Below, in pieces: positions 1 to 8,945 of a stretch of DNA of 64,000 nucleotides. Each line of letters starts with the position of its first letter. Position 1 is the stretch's first letter. The notes below the pieces were generated by a model. That model searched no databases, was not told where the DNA came from, and was given only the letters and a program-made list of their open reading frames with translations. The DNA comes from Chloroflexota bacterium (lineage in GTDB: Bacteria > Chloroflexota > Dehalococcoidia > Tepidiformales > Tepidiformaceae): assembly GCA_016191435.1 (NCBI GenBank), contig JACPOQ010000016.1:62001-126000 (forward strand). The letters run 5' to 3'. The position numbers and the translations under genes were made by a program.

Positions 1-120
1 CGGGTTCGCCGTCGCGGAGGCGGACGAGCGGGTGCGCACCGCCGGCGCCCGCCGTCCCGACGCGGACGCGCTCGCCTTTAAGCGGGAACGCGATGGCGCG
101 AGGAGGGCGCGCCCGCGTGC

Positions 121-2934
121 TCACGCCTCGCCGAGCCATTCGCGGGTGCGTTCGGCCACCACCTCGGCGGTGGCGCGGATGCGGGTGCAGGGCGGGAGCG
201 CGGAGACGAACTGCTTGCCGTAGCTCTTTTCGAAAACGCGCCTATCGAGGACGGCCACGACGCCCCGGTCCTCACGGTCCCGGATGAGGCGGCCGAATCC
301 CTGGCGGAACTTGAGGATCGCCGCTGGCAGCGAATACTGGCCGAAGGGGCTGTCGTACTGCTCCGAGCGGGCGCGATGGACGGGGTCGCTCGGGACCGGG
401 AACGGCAGCTTCACGATGATCAGCATCGAGAGCGCGTCCCCACGAATGTCGACGCCTTCCCAGAAGCTCTGGGTGCCGAGGACGAGCGTTCGCGGCGTGT
501 TCGCGAGGTTCTCGGTAAGCTGGCGCGGCTCGCCATCGACGCCCTGCGCGAGGACGTTGATACCCTCAGCCTCCAGCGGCGCACGCACCCGCGAGGCCAC
601 GTAACGCAGGGCCGCGTGCGACGTGAAGAGCGCGAGCGCGCGGCCTTCGGACGCCTTCACGAGCTGGACGATCGCCTCGGCGGAGGCGTCGTTGAAGCCG
701 GGAGCGTTCGGCTCCGGGACATCGGTGAGGGCGGCGAGCAGCGTCGAGGCCTCGTAATCGTACGGGGAGCCGAGCTGAAGCGTGCGCGGCGATTCCAGGC
801 CCATGCGCCGGGCGGCGTAGTCCATGCTGCCGGCGGCGCTCAGTGTGGCGCTGGTGGCGATCACCGTCCGGCGCTTCGCGAACAATTCCTCCCACAGCCG
901 CGGCCCGACGTCCAGCGGCGCCGAGTTCACCGACGCGGTGCCCTCGCGCTCGCGCCCGAGCCAGGTGATGGTCGAGTCGTCGGTGGTGCTCATCAGCTGT
1001 TCCAGCAGCGCGCGGAGGTCGTCGACCTTGCGCGAGGCGCTCTCGATCTCCCCGGCGATGGCGTCGGGCTCCTCGACGAGCTTGTGATCGGTAACGGCCT
1101 TCATCGCCAAACCGGCGCGGCCGATGACATCGCGGAGGGCCTTGTCGAGCTCGGTCCAGGCGAGCTCGACGGCGGTCCAGCCGGGTTGGGCGCGCAGCGA
1201 GCGGTCGAGGAGGACGCGGTCGTCGTCGCCGCCGCGCGGGAGGTGCGCGGCGAGGGCTTCGAAACAGGCGGGCAGCATGGAGACGGCGCGTGCCACCGAC
1301 TGTTCCAGCGGGACGCCCGCGAGCGTGGCGGCGCCTTCGGGAAACGCCTTGAGCAGCGTGACCACGCCCCCTTCGCGTTGGTCGCGGCCGCCGCGGCGGT
1401 GCAGGCCTTCGAGTGCATCGGCGAGGACGCGGCGGCTGACGCTGCCGCCGAACTGCTTCGTCGCCTGGTCCTCCAGGTTGTGGGCCTCGTCGATGACGAG
1501 GTGGTCGAAGGCTGGGAGGGCGTTCCCGCCGGAGGCCACGTCGGCGAGGAGCAAGGCGTGGTTCACCACGAGGATGTGCGCCGACTCGGCGGACTTGCGG
1601 GCGCGCTGGAGGAAACACTTGCCTTCGCGGACGTAGCTCGTCTGGCGCGAGAGACAATCGGTGTCCTGGGCGGAGAAGCGCTGCCAGGTGACGTAATCGT
1701 TGTGGTCAAAGTTGAGCTCGCCACGATCGCCGGTAAGCGTCTTCGGGAGCCAGAGGAGCATGGAGGCGGCGAGCCGGGCGAAATCGGGGTCGGCCATGCC
1801 GGCGCCATAGCTCGCGACCCAGCGGCGCAGGCAGAGGTAGTTCGCGCGGCCCTTGAGGAGCGAGGCGCGGAGCTCGCTTTCATCTTTGATGGCGCCGCTG
1901 GCGACGAGCGTGCGGCGCAGCGCGGGGATGTCCTTGCGGAGCAGCTGCTCCTGGAGCGCGATGGTGTTGGTCGAGATGACGACACGCTCGCCGTTACGGA
2001 TTGCGTGGAGCGCGGCGGGGACGAGGTAGGCGAGCGACTTGCCCACGCCGGTGCCGGCTTCGATGAGCCAGTGGCCGCCCTCGGTCATCGCGCGGCGCAC
2101 GGCCTCGGCCATTTCGCGCTGCTCCGGGCGCTCTTCGAAGCGCTCGATGGCGCCGCCGGCGGCAGCGTTGAAGGCGCGCGTGACTTCGCCGGCGAGCACC
2201 GGCTGGCGCGGTTCGCGCTTCGTGAGCGTCGCGTATTCGGGCGGCGGGGTGACGGTGGGGAGGCTGCGTTCGGTGGCGGGGAGCGATTCCCACTCCTCGC
2301 CGGCGATGATCTCGGCCAGCGGGAGGTCCTGCAGGGCGATGAGCCGCGCGAGCTGCGCGCGTTGGTCGCGGGGGATCTCGCGGGCGCGGCGAAGCAGCGC
2401 GACGAAGATATCGGCGGCGGTACGGGCATCGGGCAGGGCGCGGTGGTGTTCGCCCGCCTCCACACCGAGCGCGGCGGCGAGGTCCATGAGCCCCCGCGGC
2501 TGGCGGTCCGGCATGAGCAGGCGTGACAGCTCGGTGGTATCGACGGCGGGCGCCCCCATATCGATGCCCGCGCGGCGCAGGTGGCCGACATCGAACCGGA
2601 CGTTCTGGCCGACAATGACATCGCCGGCGACGAAGGCGCGCAGCTGCGGCGCCACCTCCGCCAGCTTTGGCGCACACGCGACGGCGGCGTTCGAAATGCC
2701 GGTGAGCTGCTCGACGAAGCGGGGGATCTCGCGCTCGGGGTTCACGAGCTGGTCGAAGGTCGCGAGGATGGTCCCCGCTTCATCGAAGCGCACGGCGCCA
2801 ACCTCGGTGATGCGGTCGTCGAGTTCGAGGCCCGTGGTCTCGAGGTCGAGGGCGACGAAGGTACGAGTCACAGTGCGAACATACGTGCGAAGCCTCGCTG
2901 GCGTCCAGCCCCAAGGGGCGGTTGGCACATCCAT
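121..2934 (-). CDS. dinG: DnaQ-type exonuclease fused to DinG-family helicase
   Basis: A 937-residue protein with an N-terminal 3'-5' exonuclease domain (about residues 25-190; FVALDLETTG motif and the HRALPDARTAA exonuclease III-type motif) followed by a superfamily 2 XPD/DinG-type helicase. Walker A (EAGTGVGKS) lies near residue 290, a DEAH box near 482, and the motif VI region QGFGRLIRD near 876. In known relatives this fusion acts on structured DNA during repair, and some fused members have lost helicase activity. Only three cysteines are visible in the insert between Walker A and DEAH, so a four-cysteine FeS cluster is not evident. The start at 2934 is uncertain: a GTG at 2871 lies just before the exonuclease domain. 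It appears to stand alone, and bases 1-120 beyond its stop show no convincing gene. Confidence 0.92.
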   Translation of the reverse strand: MDVPTAPWGWTPARLRTYVRTVTRTFVALDLETTGLELDDRITEVGAVRFDEAGTILATFDQLVNPEREIPRFVEQLTGISNAAVACAPKLAEVAPQLRAFVAGDVIVGQNVRFDVGHLRRAGIDMGAPAVDTTELSRLLMPDRQPRGLMDLAAALGVEAGEHHRALPDARTAADIFVALLRRAREIPRDQRAQLARLIALQDLPLAEIIAGEEWESLPATERSLPTVTPPPEYATLTKREPRQPVLAGEVTRAFNAAAGGAIERFEERPEQREMAEAVRRAMTEGGHWLIEAGTGVGKSLAYLVPAALHAIRNGERVVISTNTIALQEQLLRKDIPALRRTLVASGAIKDESELRASLLKGRANYLCLRRWVASYGAGMADPDFARLAASMLLWLPKTLTGDRGELNFDHNDYVTWQRFSAQDTDCLSRQTSYVREGKCFLQRARKSAESAHILVVNHALLLADVASGGNALPAFDHLVIDEAHNLEDQATKQFGGSVSRRVLADALEGLHRRGGRDQREGGVVTLLKAFPEGAATLAGVPLEQSVARAVSMLPACFEALAAHLPRGGDDDRVLLDRSLRAQPGWTAVELAWTELDKALRDVIGRAGLAMKAVTDHKLVEEPDAIAGEIESASRKVDDLRALLEQLMSTTDDSTITWLGREREGTASVNSAPLDVGPRLWEELFAKRRTVIATSATLSAAGSMDYAARRMGLESPRTLQLGSPYDYEASTLLAALTDVPEPNAPGFNDASAEAIVQLVKASEGRALALFTSHAALRYVASRVRAPLEAEGINVLAQGVDGEPRQLTENLANTPRTLVLGTQSFWEGVDIRGDALSMLIIVKLPFPVPSDPVHRARSEQYDSPFGQYSLPAAILKFRQGFGRLIRDREDRGVVAVLDRRVFEKSYGKQFVSALPPCTRIRATAEVVAERTREWLGEA

Positions 2935-3044
2935 GTTCGCGCGCGGGGGCGACGGCTGGTGACGCGGGGTGATCGGACGCGAGGCGGGGCGCCTATCCGG
3001 CGACAGCCACCGAGTTCAAGAGTTGTCCTTCACAATCTGGTCGG

Positions 3045-3270
3045 TTAACGCGGTGAAACATCGATAAGCATTGGACCGGCATCGATGCGGATGTATGAGT
3101 CACCAACCACGACGAAGGCGGTGAGGATTGGTTGGAGCGTTGCTCCCGCGCCTGCATGGCGAACGACCGCAATGCCAGCGGCGGTGTCCACGGCCGAAAC
3201 GGCGTCTTCACTGCTTCCAGACGGACCGCTGATTTCGGCCAGTCCACCTGACTGAATCGCAAAGATCTCG
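3045..3270 (-). pseudogene. C-terminal fragment of an unrecognised gene
   Basis: On the minus strand the last 60 or so codons before a TAA at 3045 read as plausible protein (TAAGIAVVRHAGAG, then ILTAFVVVGDSYIRIDAG). Codons further upstream in the same frame become Arg-rich and look like the antisense of the neighbouring plus-strand fragment. The real coding part therefore stops near 3270, and what remains is the tail of a gene whose front is gone. The family was not recognised. Together with the plus-strand fragment beginning near 3290 it marks an old deletion or inversion joint. Confidence 0.4.
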
Positions 3271-3290
3271 ACCAACTCATCCTCGGCCGG

Positions 3291-3572
3291 GACCAGCGGT
3301 TCGCCTACACGACGAACCCGGCCTCGAACTCGATTTCGCGCTACAGCGTGGACCGCGACGGGACGATCGCGCTGGTGAGCAGCGTGGCCGCAACGACATC
3401 GGCGGGACCCCAGGACATGGCGCTCAGTGGCGACGGCCGCTTCCTCCTCGCGGTGAGCCGCGCGAGCGGGGCGATCGACGCCTTCCGGGTGGGTTACGAC
3501 GGTTCGCTCACGGCCATCGGGACGACGACGGGGCTGCACGCGGGCTCGGTCTTCGGGCTCGCCGGCAATTAG
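3291..3572 (+). pseudogene. C-terminal remnant of a lactonase/NHL-type beta-propeller gene
   Basis: The frame ending at TAG 3570-3572 encodes a typical last blade of a lactonase-family (YbhE/6-phosphogluconolactonase-like) propeller: RFAYTTNPASNSISRYSV, then QDMALSGDGRFLLAVSR and GAIDAFRVGYDGSLTAIG. Full family members have roughly 330-400 residues. Here only about 94 codons are propeller-like, and the frame upstream is closed by TGA at 3249-3251. A GTG at 3348 could start a 74-residue peptide, but that would be a fraction of a fold. I read it as a broken gene. The matching front end is not in the window. Confidence 0.6.
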
Positions 3573-3887
3573 CCGGAACACCGCGGCGTGGGCACCTTAG
3601 CGGCGCCCGCGCCAACGCGGCAGAAACACCAGGGACAACTGTGATTGCGTTCACGCAGGCCAACGCTCCATCCAATCCGAACCGATAGAGCGCTGCGTAC
3701 GCCTTTGCAGTCTAGCTTCGGAGGGTCGCTCCTGCCGGGCCGCCGTTTCGAGGGTCTGGCCACCGGCGCCGGCGGGCCAGCAACGATGAAGCTCTGTTAG
3801 GCGGCGCCTAATCACCGTTTGACGTGGAGGCTATTGTCTAACCCGCACGCACCTCGAATCACATTCCTATTTAAGAAGGAGATCGAA
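3573..3887 (+). other. Intergenic region before the acyl-CoA dehydrogenase
   Basis: No gene is seen in these 315 bases. The region holds a perfect palindrome at 3797-3811 and a TTGACG hexamer at 3819-3824, but no convincing -10 at normal spacing. A strong AAGGAG ribosome-binding site at 3875-3880 serves the downstream gene. Confidence 0.5.
3797..3811. promoter_or_regulatory. Palindromic operator candidate
   Basis: TTAGGCG-G-CGCCTAA is a perfect 7-bp inverted repeat around one central base. It lies about 75 bp before the acyl-CoA dehydrogenase start and just ahead of a TTGACG hexamer. Its position suits a repressor site, but no regulator gene sits next to it. Confidence 0.35.
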
Positions 3888-5069
3888 ATGTCCAGTGCAA
3901 CAATGGAACGCCCGAGCGTGCTGACCGACGAGCTGATTGAAGCCTGCGGCAGCCGCGCCGCCACCTACGACCGCGAGAACCGCTTCTTCCGGGAGGACTG
4001 GGATGCGCTCAAGGTGGCGGGATTCATGAAGCTCAACTTGCCGACCGCCTACGGCGGCCTCGGCGCAAACCTGAGCCAGACCTCGCGCGAATTGCAGCGC
4101 CTGGCGGAGCGCGCACCGGCGACCGCCCTCGCGGTCAACATGCACCTGTACTGGGTCGGCATCGCGGCCGAAATGCAGCGGCTGGGCGACCCCTCGCTCG
4201 AGTGGGTGCTGCAGGCCGCCGCCAACGGCGACATCTTCGCCGCCGGCCACGCGGAGACAGGCAACGACCTGCCCGCGTTCCTTTCCACTGCGAAGGCGGA
4301 GCGGGTCGATGGCGGCTATCGCGTCACCGGCCACAAGATGTTCGGCAGCCTGACGCCGGTTTGGACGCAGTTCGGCATCCATGCGATGGACGCCAACGAC
4401 CCGGCCGGCCCGATGATCATCCACGCGATGGTGAAGCGGGATACCCCCGGCTACACGATCAAGGACACGTGGGACACGCTGGGGATGCGTGCTACGAAGA
4501 GCGACGACACGATCCTTGACAACGTCTTCATCCCCGATAGCCAGGTCATGCGGAAGATCCCGGCGGGCCAGGCGGACCTGTTCATCCTCTGCCTTTTCGC
4601 GGTCGCGCTCGGGGGCATCACCTCGGTGTACCTGGGCCTGGCGAGGAGGGCGATCGCGCTTTCGGTCGAGACGGCGCGGAGGCGCACATCGCTGGCGCTG
4701 ACGCGTTCGATGGCGTACAACCCGGAGGTTCAGCACAACGTCGCGATGATGGCCACGCGCTACGAGGCGATGGAGGCGCAGCTCGACCGGATGCTTTCCG
4801 ACTGGGACAACAACGTCGACCACGGTGGGCGCTGGCCGCTGAAGATCGTCTCAGCCAAGTACAACGTCGTCGAAGGCGCCAAGGACATCGTCGACCGGGC
4901 GATGTCGATCTCCGGCGGGACGGGCATGTTCAAGACGAGCGAACTGGAGCGGCTCTACCGGGACGTCCGCTGCGGCGGGTTCCACCCGGCGAACACGCTG
5001 CTGGCGCCCGAGATTATCGGGAAGATCGCGCTGGGCATCGACCTCGGGGAGCAGCCTCGCTGGGGCTGA
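3888..5069 (+). CDS. Acyl-CoA dehydrogenase family flavoprotein
   Basis: A 393-residue protein with the acyl-CoA dehydrogenase fold: helical N-terminal domain (KLNLPTAYGGLGANL near residue 50), central beta domain (YRVTGHKMFGS, GMRATKSDD) and C-terminal helical domain (AMSISGGTGMFKTSELERLYRDVRCGG). Family members oxidise acyl-CoA or related substrates with FAD. The usual C-terminal EGT segment is replaced by GGFHPANT, so it may belong to the side branch that includes nitroalkane oxidase and DszC-like enzymes, and the substrate is not predicted. Start: ATG 3888 has AAGGAG seven bases upstream; an in-frame TTG at 3819 would add 23 residues without a ribosome-binding site. It appears monocistronic, with a strong hairpin downstream. 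Confidence 0.88.
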   Translation: MSSATMERPSVLTDELIEACGSRAATYDRENRFFREDWDALKVAGFMKLNLPTAYGGLGANLSQTSRELQRLAERAPATALAVNMHLYWVGIAAEMQRLGDPSLEWVLQAAANGDIFAAGHAETGNDLPAFLSTAKAERVDGGYRVTGHKMFGSLTPVWTQFGIHAMDANDPAGPMIIHAMVKRDTPGYTIKDTWDTLGMRATKSDDTILDNVFIPDSQVMRKIPAGQADLFILCLFAVALGGITSVYLGLARRAIALSVETARRRTSLALTRSMAYNPEVQHNVAMMATRYEAMEAQLDRMLSDWDNNVDHGGRWPLKIVSAKYNVVEGAKDIVDRAMSISGGTGMFKTSELERLYRDVRCGGFHPANTLLAPEIIGKIALGIDLGEQPRWG

Positions 5070-5129
5070 TGGCATTGGCTGTTGGCCATCGGCCGGAAAG
5101 CGGGCGGCGCAGCCGAGGACAGGTCCAGT

Positions 5130-5162
5130 ACGAAGGGACGGCCGTTATGGCCGTCCCTTCGT
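5130..5162. terminator. Perfect 14-bp hairpin terminator
   Basis: Arms 5130-5143 and 5149-5162 (ACGAAGGGACGGCC / GGCCGTCCCTTCGT) are perfectly complementary around a 5-base loop. The hairpin lies 60 bp after the acyl-CoA dehydrogenase stop. No long T-run follows. Confidence 0.7.
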
Positions 5163-5177
5163 TGGTGCCAGACCCAC

Positions 5178-5206
5178 GGCGATTGCAGGCGATTGCAGGC
5201 GATTGT
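5178..5206. repeat. Short tandem repeat GCGATTGCAG x2.5
   Basis: Three adjacent copies of a 10-base unit beginning GCGATTG (two full GCGATTGCAG copies, the third diverging after GCGATTGT) lie between the terminator and the lipoprotein gene. No function is evident. Confidence 0.5.
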
Positions 5207-5358
5207 TGGTGTTTGGCCGCTTGCTTACGCGCGCGGTTCTGTTTGTGCGCGGTTCCGTGGCGGGTCTGGTTTGCGCGCCCGGCTGGGCGAAAGGAACCGG
5301 CCAGAGGGGCCGGATGGCGGTTGCGGAACCCTGGGGATCAGTCCAGCGTTCATTAGGT

Positions 5359-7296
5359 ATGGGATTCGCCCGTTCCGTCATCATCCTGGGCGCGCTGCTC
5401 GGCGCGCTGGCGTTCGCCAGCTGTGGACGCGGTTCTTCGAAGCCGACGCCGACGGCCACCAGTGCGGCGTCGCCCACCGCCACGGCGGCCGTGGACGCGA
5501 CCGCGACGCCGACCGCCACGCCCACGCCGCCGGAGGTCATCAACGGCGTAACCGTGACGCCGTTGACGGCGGGTGCCCCCGTGGACCTGCCGAAGGGCGT
5601 GGTGCTGTACGTCGAGGGCGGCTGCCAATCGTGCGACCAACCGGCGGTATCGCTGGACCGCATCTGGCGCGACCTCTACGGCACGGTCCACAGCGACCGG
5701 CTGTTCGAACGCGCGAACCCGAATGGCAATGCGGCGGAGTACATCACCTCGATCGCGGTCGGGAACAACGGCGCGAACATGCTCATTGGCGTGTGCTCGG
5801 TGGCGTATTGCGGCGGCGTGGGCCAGATCCAGGCGGAGGCGAAGGTGACGTTTTTCGCGTCCGTCGATGGCGGGATCAGTTGGCAGGACGTGGGCTCGGT
5901 TGAAGGCGGCGGGTGGGCGATGACGGCATCGTTCCCGGCCGCGGGCGGCATCGTGCGGCACGTCTACCGGCCGTCGGCCGGGGCGGACTGGAAGACCGAG
6001 TACATGACGATGCCCGGCAACCAGGTCATCACCTCCGGCCCGCCGCTGGCGGGCGATGCGACGGTGCTTTCGCTCGGGTACGAGGTCGTCTTTCGCGGCG
6101 ATGACCAGACCTCGCTCTGGCCGGTCGCGGGCAGCTCCGCGCCGCTGCTCGCGCCGAAGCTTCCGGCGACGGCAAGCGTCATCGACGCAATCCAGCTCGA
6201 TGGTCCCGGCGCAAGATGGGCCCTCCGATGGGTGCAGGGTGCCGGCCCGAGCTCGCGGGGTTACCTCGGACTGATGACCGAGCGAGAGCAGACACCCGCG
6301 CGCATCTTCGGTTACGTCCCCGGTGACACCATGCCGGCCGTGGTGTGGCTGGGCGGCTCCGTGACGTTGGACGGCGCGTCCTCGCAAAGCCTGGCGGTCA
6401 ACGTGCTGCTGCCGGCCAGCGCGCTGGGGTCGCCGGCGGCCACACGGGTGCGGAGTGTCGCGCCCGCGATCCTCGATACGGACACCGGGCAGCTCCATGC
6501 CATCCGCGAGCTGGTGGCGCGTGCGCTTACGGGCGGCGAGAAGGGCTTGCCGGACCGGACGAAGATCCTCGGCGTTGGGCGCGGGACCTTCGTGGCGGTG
6601 AAGGGCGCCGGCGATTGCCTGAACGTGCGGTACGCGCCGAGCAAGTCGGCGCAGGTGGCCGGCTGCTTCAAGGACGGCGTGCTGCTGAACCATCTCGGGC
6701 AATCGACCCAAGCGGACGGCGTGACCTGGGCAAACGTGATGACGCCATCGGGAGCGGCCGGGTGGGCGAGCCTCGAGTTCCTCGACCTCGGGGCGGCGGG
6801 CGTGACCGTGAGCGCGACGCAGCCGGCGGGCGTGCGGAGCGGCGACGCGGGCGTGGACGCGGTACTGGATGCGCTCGCATCGGGCGACCCGGCGCGGGTG
6901 ATCGGGCTGATTAAGTGGACGCCGATCGGGTGCCTGGCCCAGCCAATGGGCATTGGTTCGCCGCCGAAGTGCCCGGACGGCGTTGCCGAAGGGACGCTCC
7001 TGGATTCGCTCCAGGGGGCCTGCGCGGAGGGGTTCTACATTCTGCGGGAGTCACTCACGGGCAATCCCGAGTTCAACCTGTTCCGCCCCCAGCCGCTGTA
7101 CGCGGTCTGGCGCGACACCGGGAATCTCGCCTGGATAAGCCATGACGCGGTCGCGCTCTACGGGACGCCGGGCGGCTTCGCAACCGAGGTGTTCATCGAC
7201 GGCGGCAAGATCGCGGGGTTTTCGGCCTGCCTGCTGAATCCGGCGAGAATCCTGTCGGAAGTGCCGGCGGCGAATTTCCTGATCATGCCGCGGTAG
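5359..7296 (+). CDS. Large secreted lipoprotein with bacterial SH3 domain
   Basis: A 645-residue lipoprotein. The signal peptide MGFARSVIILGALLGALAF ends in a lipobox (AFASC) with Cys22 as the predicted lipidated residue. A Thr/Pro/Ala-rich linker (about residues 28-60) then leads to a large unrecognised region with several Cys, including CQSC. A bacterial SH3 domain follows at about 415-475 (GDCLNVRYAPS, GWASLEFLDLG), a fold that usually binds cell-wall or surface polymers. The last 150 residues are unrecognised. Start: ATG 5359 is the only start giving a clean signal peptide; upstream in-frame starts would bury it. Role inferred: envelope-anchored binding protein. Confidence 0.8.
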   Translation: MGFARSVIILGALLGALAFASCGRGSSKPTPTATSAASPTATAAVDATATPTATPTPPEVINGVTVTPLTAGAPVDLPKGVVLYVEGGCQSCDQPAVSLDRIWRDLYGTVHSDRLFERANPNGNAAEYITSIAVGNNGANMLIGVCSVAYCGGVGQIQAEAKVTFFASVDGGISWQDVGSVEGGGWAMTASFPAAGGIVRHVYRPSAGADWKTEYMTMPGNQVITSGPPLAGDATVLSLGYEVVFRGDDQTSLWPVAGSSAPLLAPKLPATASVIDAIQLDGPGARWALRWVQGAGPSSRGYLGLMTEREQTPARIFGYVPGDTMPAVVWLGGSVTLDGASSQSLAVNVLLPASALGSPAATRVRSVAPAILDTDTGQLHAIRELVARALTGGEKGLPDRTKILGVGRGTFVAVKGAGDCLNVRYAPSKSAQVAGCFKDGVLLNHLGQSTQADGVTWANVMTPSGAAGWASLEFLDLGAAGVTVSATQPAGVRSGDAGVDAVLDALASGDPARVIGLIKWTPIGCLAQPMGIGSPPKCPDGVAEGTLLDSLQGACAEGFYILRESLTGNPEFNLFRPQPLYAVWRDTGNLAWISHDAVALYGTPGGFATEVFIDGGKIAGFSACLLNPARILSEVPAANFLIMPR

Positions 7297-7313
7297 GACG
7301 CAGTCGGCCCGTG

Positions 7314-7892
7314 TTAACTCGTCATGCCGGTGAGCCCGACGAGCGCGCGGCCGTGTTCGACTTCGCCCATGTGGCGCAGGCCGTGCTGGTAGACGAAGCA
7401 TTCCAGCACATCGAGCTTGCGCAGCGGTGCGCCGGGGCCGATGACGATCGCGCAGAAGATGTTCTGCATGTTCGGTGGCAATTGCGGCATGAGGACTTCG
7501 GCCAGCGAATCGGCGGTGATTGCGTCCAACGCGGTGCTCGTGCGGGCGATGACTTCGGCCTGGAACGCCCGCCACGCATCGGCGTCCTCGAACCCGATGT
7601 GCTCCATCTCCTGGACTGATTCTTCGCGGCCGAGCTCCTGCACCGTGACGCCGACCTTCTTCGCCCACCCGGCGCGGTCCCACAGCGGCTCTTCGCGGAG
7701 GAAGACGCGGCTGACCGACTGGTCCTGCGCGCGGATGAAGTGGCTGAAACTGAACGCCATCGGCAGCACCCCGGCGCGTTCGTGGTGGTTTATCTGCGCG
7801 AGCGTGAGGTCGCTGGCGGCGCGCTCCCAGAGAGTGTTCATGGCGCGGATGCGGTTGCGCAGCGACTGGACGAACATTTCGGTGCCGGGCAT
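7314..7892 (-). CDS. DinB-like four-helix protein
   Basis: A 192-residue, mostly helical protein (SLRNRIRAMNTLWERAAS, AFSFSHFIRAQDQSVSR, TALDAITADSLAEVL, HGLRHMGEVEHGRALVG) resembling the DinB/YfiT metalloenzyme superfamily, whose members use three His to hold a metal; candidate His occur in HFIRAQD and in the C-terminal HGLRHMGE segment. Its ATG (7892) shares one base with the TGA of the upstream MBL-fold gene (TGATG), so the two are probably translated together. The substrate is unknown. Confidence 0.65.
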   Translation of the reverse strand: MPGTEMFVQSLRNRIRAMNTLWERAASDLTLAQINHHERAGVLPMAFSFSHFIRAQDQSVSRVFLREEPLWDRAGWAKKVGVTVQELGREESVQEMEHIGFEDADAWRAFQAEVIARTSTALDAITADSLAEVLMPQLPPNMQNIFCAIVIGPGAPLRKLDVLECFVYQHGLRHMGEVEHGRALVGLTGMTS

Positions 7893-8794
7893 CAGGCGCC
7901 TCGCTTTGTCACGGGGATGCGCTCCATATCGCGGGCGACGCGGATGGGGCCGCCGAAGACGTCGCTCATGCCGGCCATGAACTCCTGCACTGGCGCGGCG
8001 TCGTTTGAAATCGGCGGGATGATGTGCGAAAGCACGACTTCGCCCACGTTGGCGTCGCGTGCGAGCTTCGCGATCTCGGCGGTGCCGATGTGGTACGAAG
8101 GCACGTCGCCCATGAGCGCGGCCTGCCGGGTCATGCCCATGGCGGTGATGGCGGCGACGCGCTGTTCGAACATTGGCATGTTCAGCGCTTCGCAGATGAG
8201 CATATCGGCGCCGGCCGAGGCAGCGGCGAGCGTTTCGCAGAACTTCGTATCGCCCGAGAGCACGACGGTGCGGCCGTCGAAGCCCGCGCGGTAGCCGAAG
8301 GCGGGCACGACGGGGAAGTGGTCGACCTCGAAGGCTTCGAGGCGGAGGCCGCCGAGATCGAGGAACGGCGTGGGCGCGGCCGTGGTCGGGAGTTCGGTGA
8401 CGGTGACTTTGATGCCTTCCGGGTGAAGCTTGTCGCCGTGGTGGGCGAGGCGGTAGCCAATGTCGCGGCGGAGGGCCATGAGGAAGCCGTCGACCATCTC
8501 CTGGGTGCCTTCGGGGCCGTAGACGCGCAACGGTACTGTGGCGCCACCCGTCCAGCGGAGGAAGAGGAAATCGGGGACGTCGGTCATGTGGTCGGTGTGC
8601 ATGTGGGTGAAGAGCGCGGTGTCGATGGCGTTCGGGCGCACGCCGGCGGGGATGAGGCGGCGGGCGGCCCCCCAGCCGCAATCGACAAGCACATTCGTTT
8701 CGCCCGCGACGATGACCTGCCCGGCGCCGCAACGGTCGGCGCTGGGCAGCGGGCTGCCAGTGCCCAGGAATGCGATCTCGAAGCGTTCGGGCAT
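7892..8794 (-). CDS. MBL-fold metallohydrolase, ribonuclease Z/arylsulfatase-like
   Basis: A 300-residue metallo-beta-lactamase-fold protein of the ElaC/tRNase Z-like branch. N-terminal FLGTGSPLPSADRCGA is the typical opening of this branch. The zinc motif is FTHMHTDHMTD (about residues 62-72), followed by SGDTKFCETL (the metal-bridging Asp) and LSHIIPP (the last His). Known relatives act on tRNA 3' ends, phosphodiesters or sulfate esters. There is no exosite arm diagnostic of tRNase Z, so the substrate is open. It overlaps the start of the DinB-like gene by one base. Confidence 0.82.
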   Translation of the reverse strand: MPERFEIAFLGTGSPLPSADRCGAGQVIVAGETNVLVDCGWGAARRLIPAGVRPNAIDTALFTHMHTDHMTDVPDFLFLRWTGGATVPLRVYGPEGTQEMVDGFLMALRRDIGYRLAHHGDKLHPEGIKVTVTELPTTAAPTPFLDLGGLRLEAFEVDHFPVVPAFGYRAGFDGRTVVLSGDTKFCETLAAASAGADMLICEALNMPMFEQRVAAITAMGMTRQAALMGDVPSYHIGTAEIAKLARDANVGEVVLSHIIPPISNDAAPVQEFMAGMSDVFGGPIRVARDMERIPVTKRGA

Positions 8795-8897
8795 GGGGTG
8801 GGTCCTTCGGCGACGGGGTTGTGCTGGATCCTCGCCCGTTCTACGCCATGGCGGTCGCAGCCGCTACCCGGCCGTTCCCTTCATACCGGCACACCGA

Positions 8898-8922
8898 AAG
8901 AGGAGCCCCTGAGGCTCCTCTT
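8898..8922 (-). terminator. Hairpin terminator after the secreted-protease cassette
   Basis: Arms AAGAGGAGCC (8898-8907) and GGCTCCTCTT (8913-8922) are perfect 10-bp complements around CCTGA. Read on the minus strand the stem is followed by TTTCGG, 24 bases after the stop of the last cassette gene. Confidence 0.7.
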
Positions 8923-8945
8923 CCACGCTGCGGAGGACGACCGGA

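Noticed and set aside
376..2526. 716-codon open frame on the plus strand
   Set aside because: It is fully antisense to the exonuclease-helicase gene, reads as low-complexity Gly/Arg/Glu sequence and has no recognisable motif. High GC makes such frames common.
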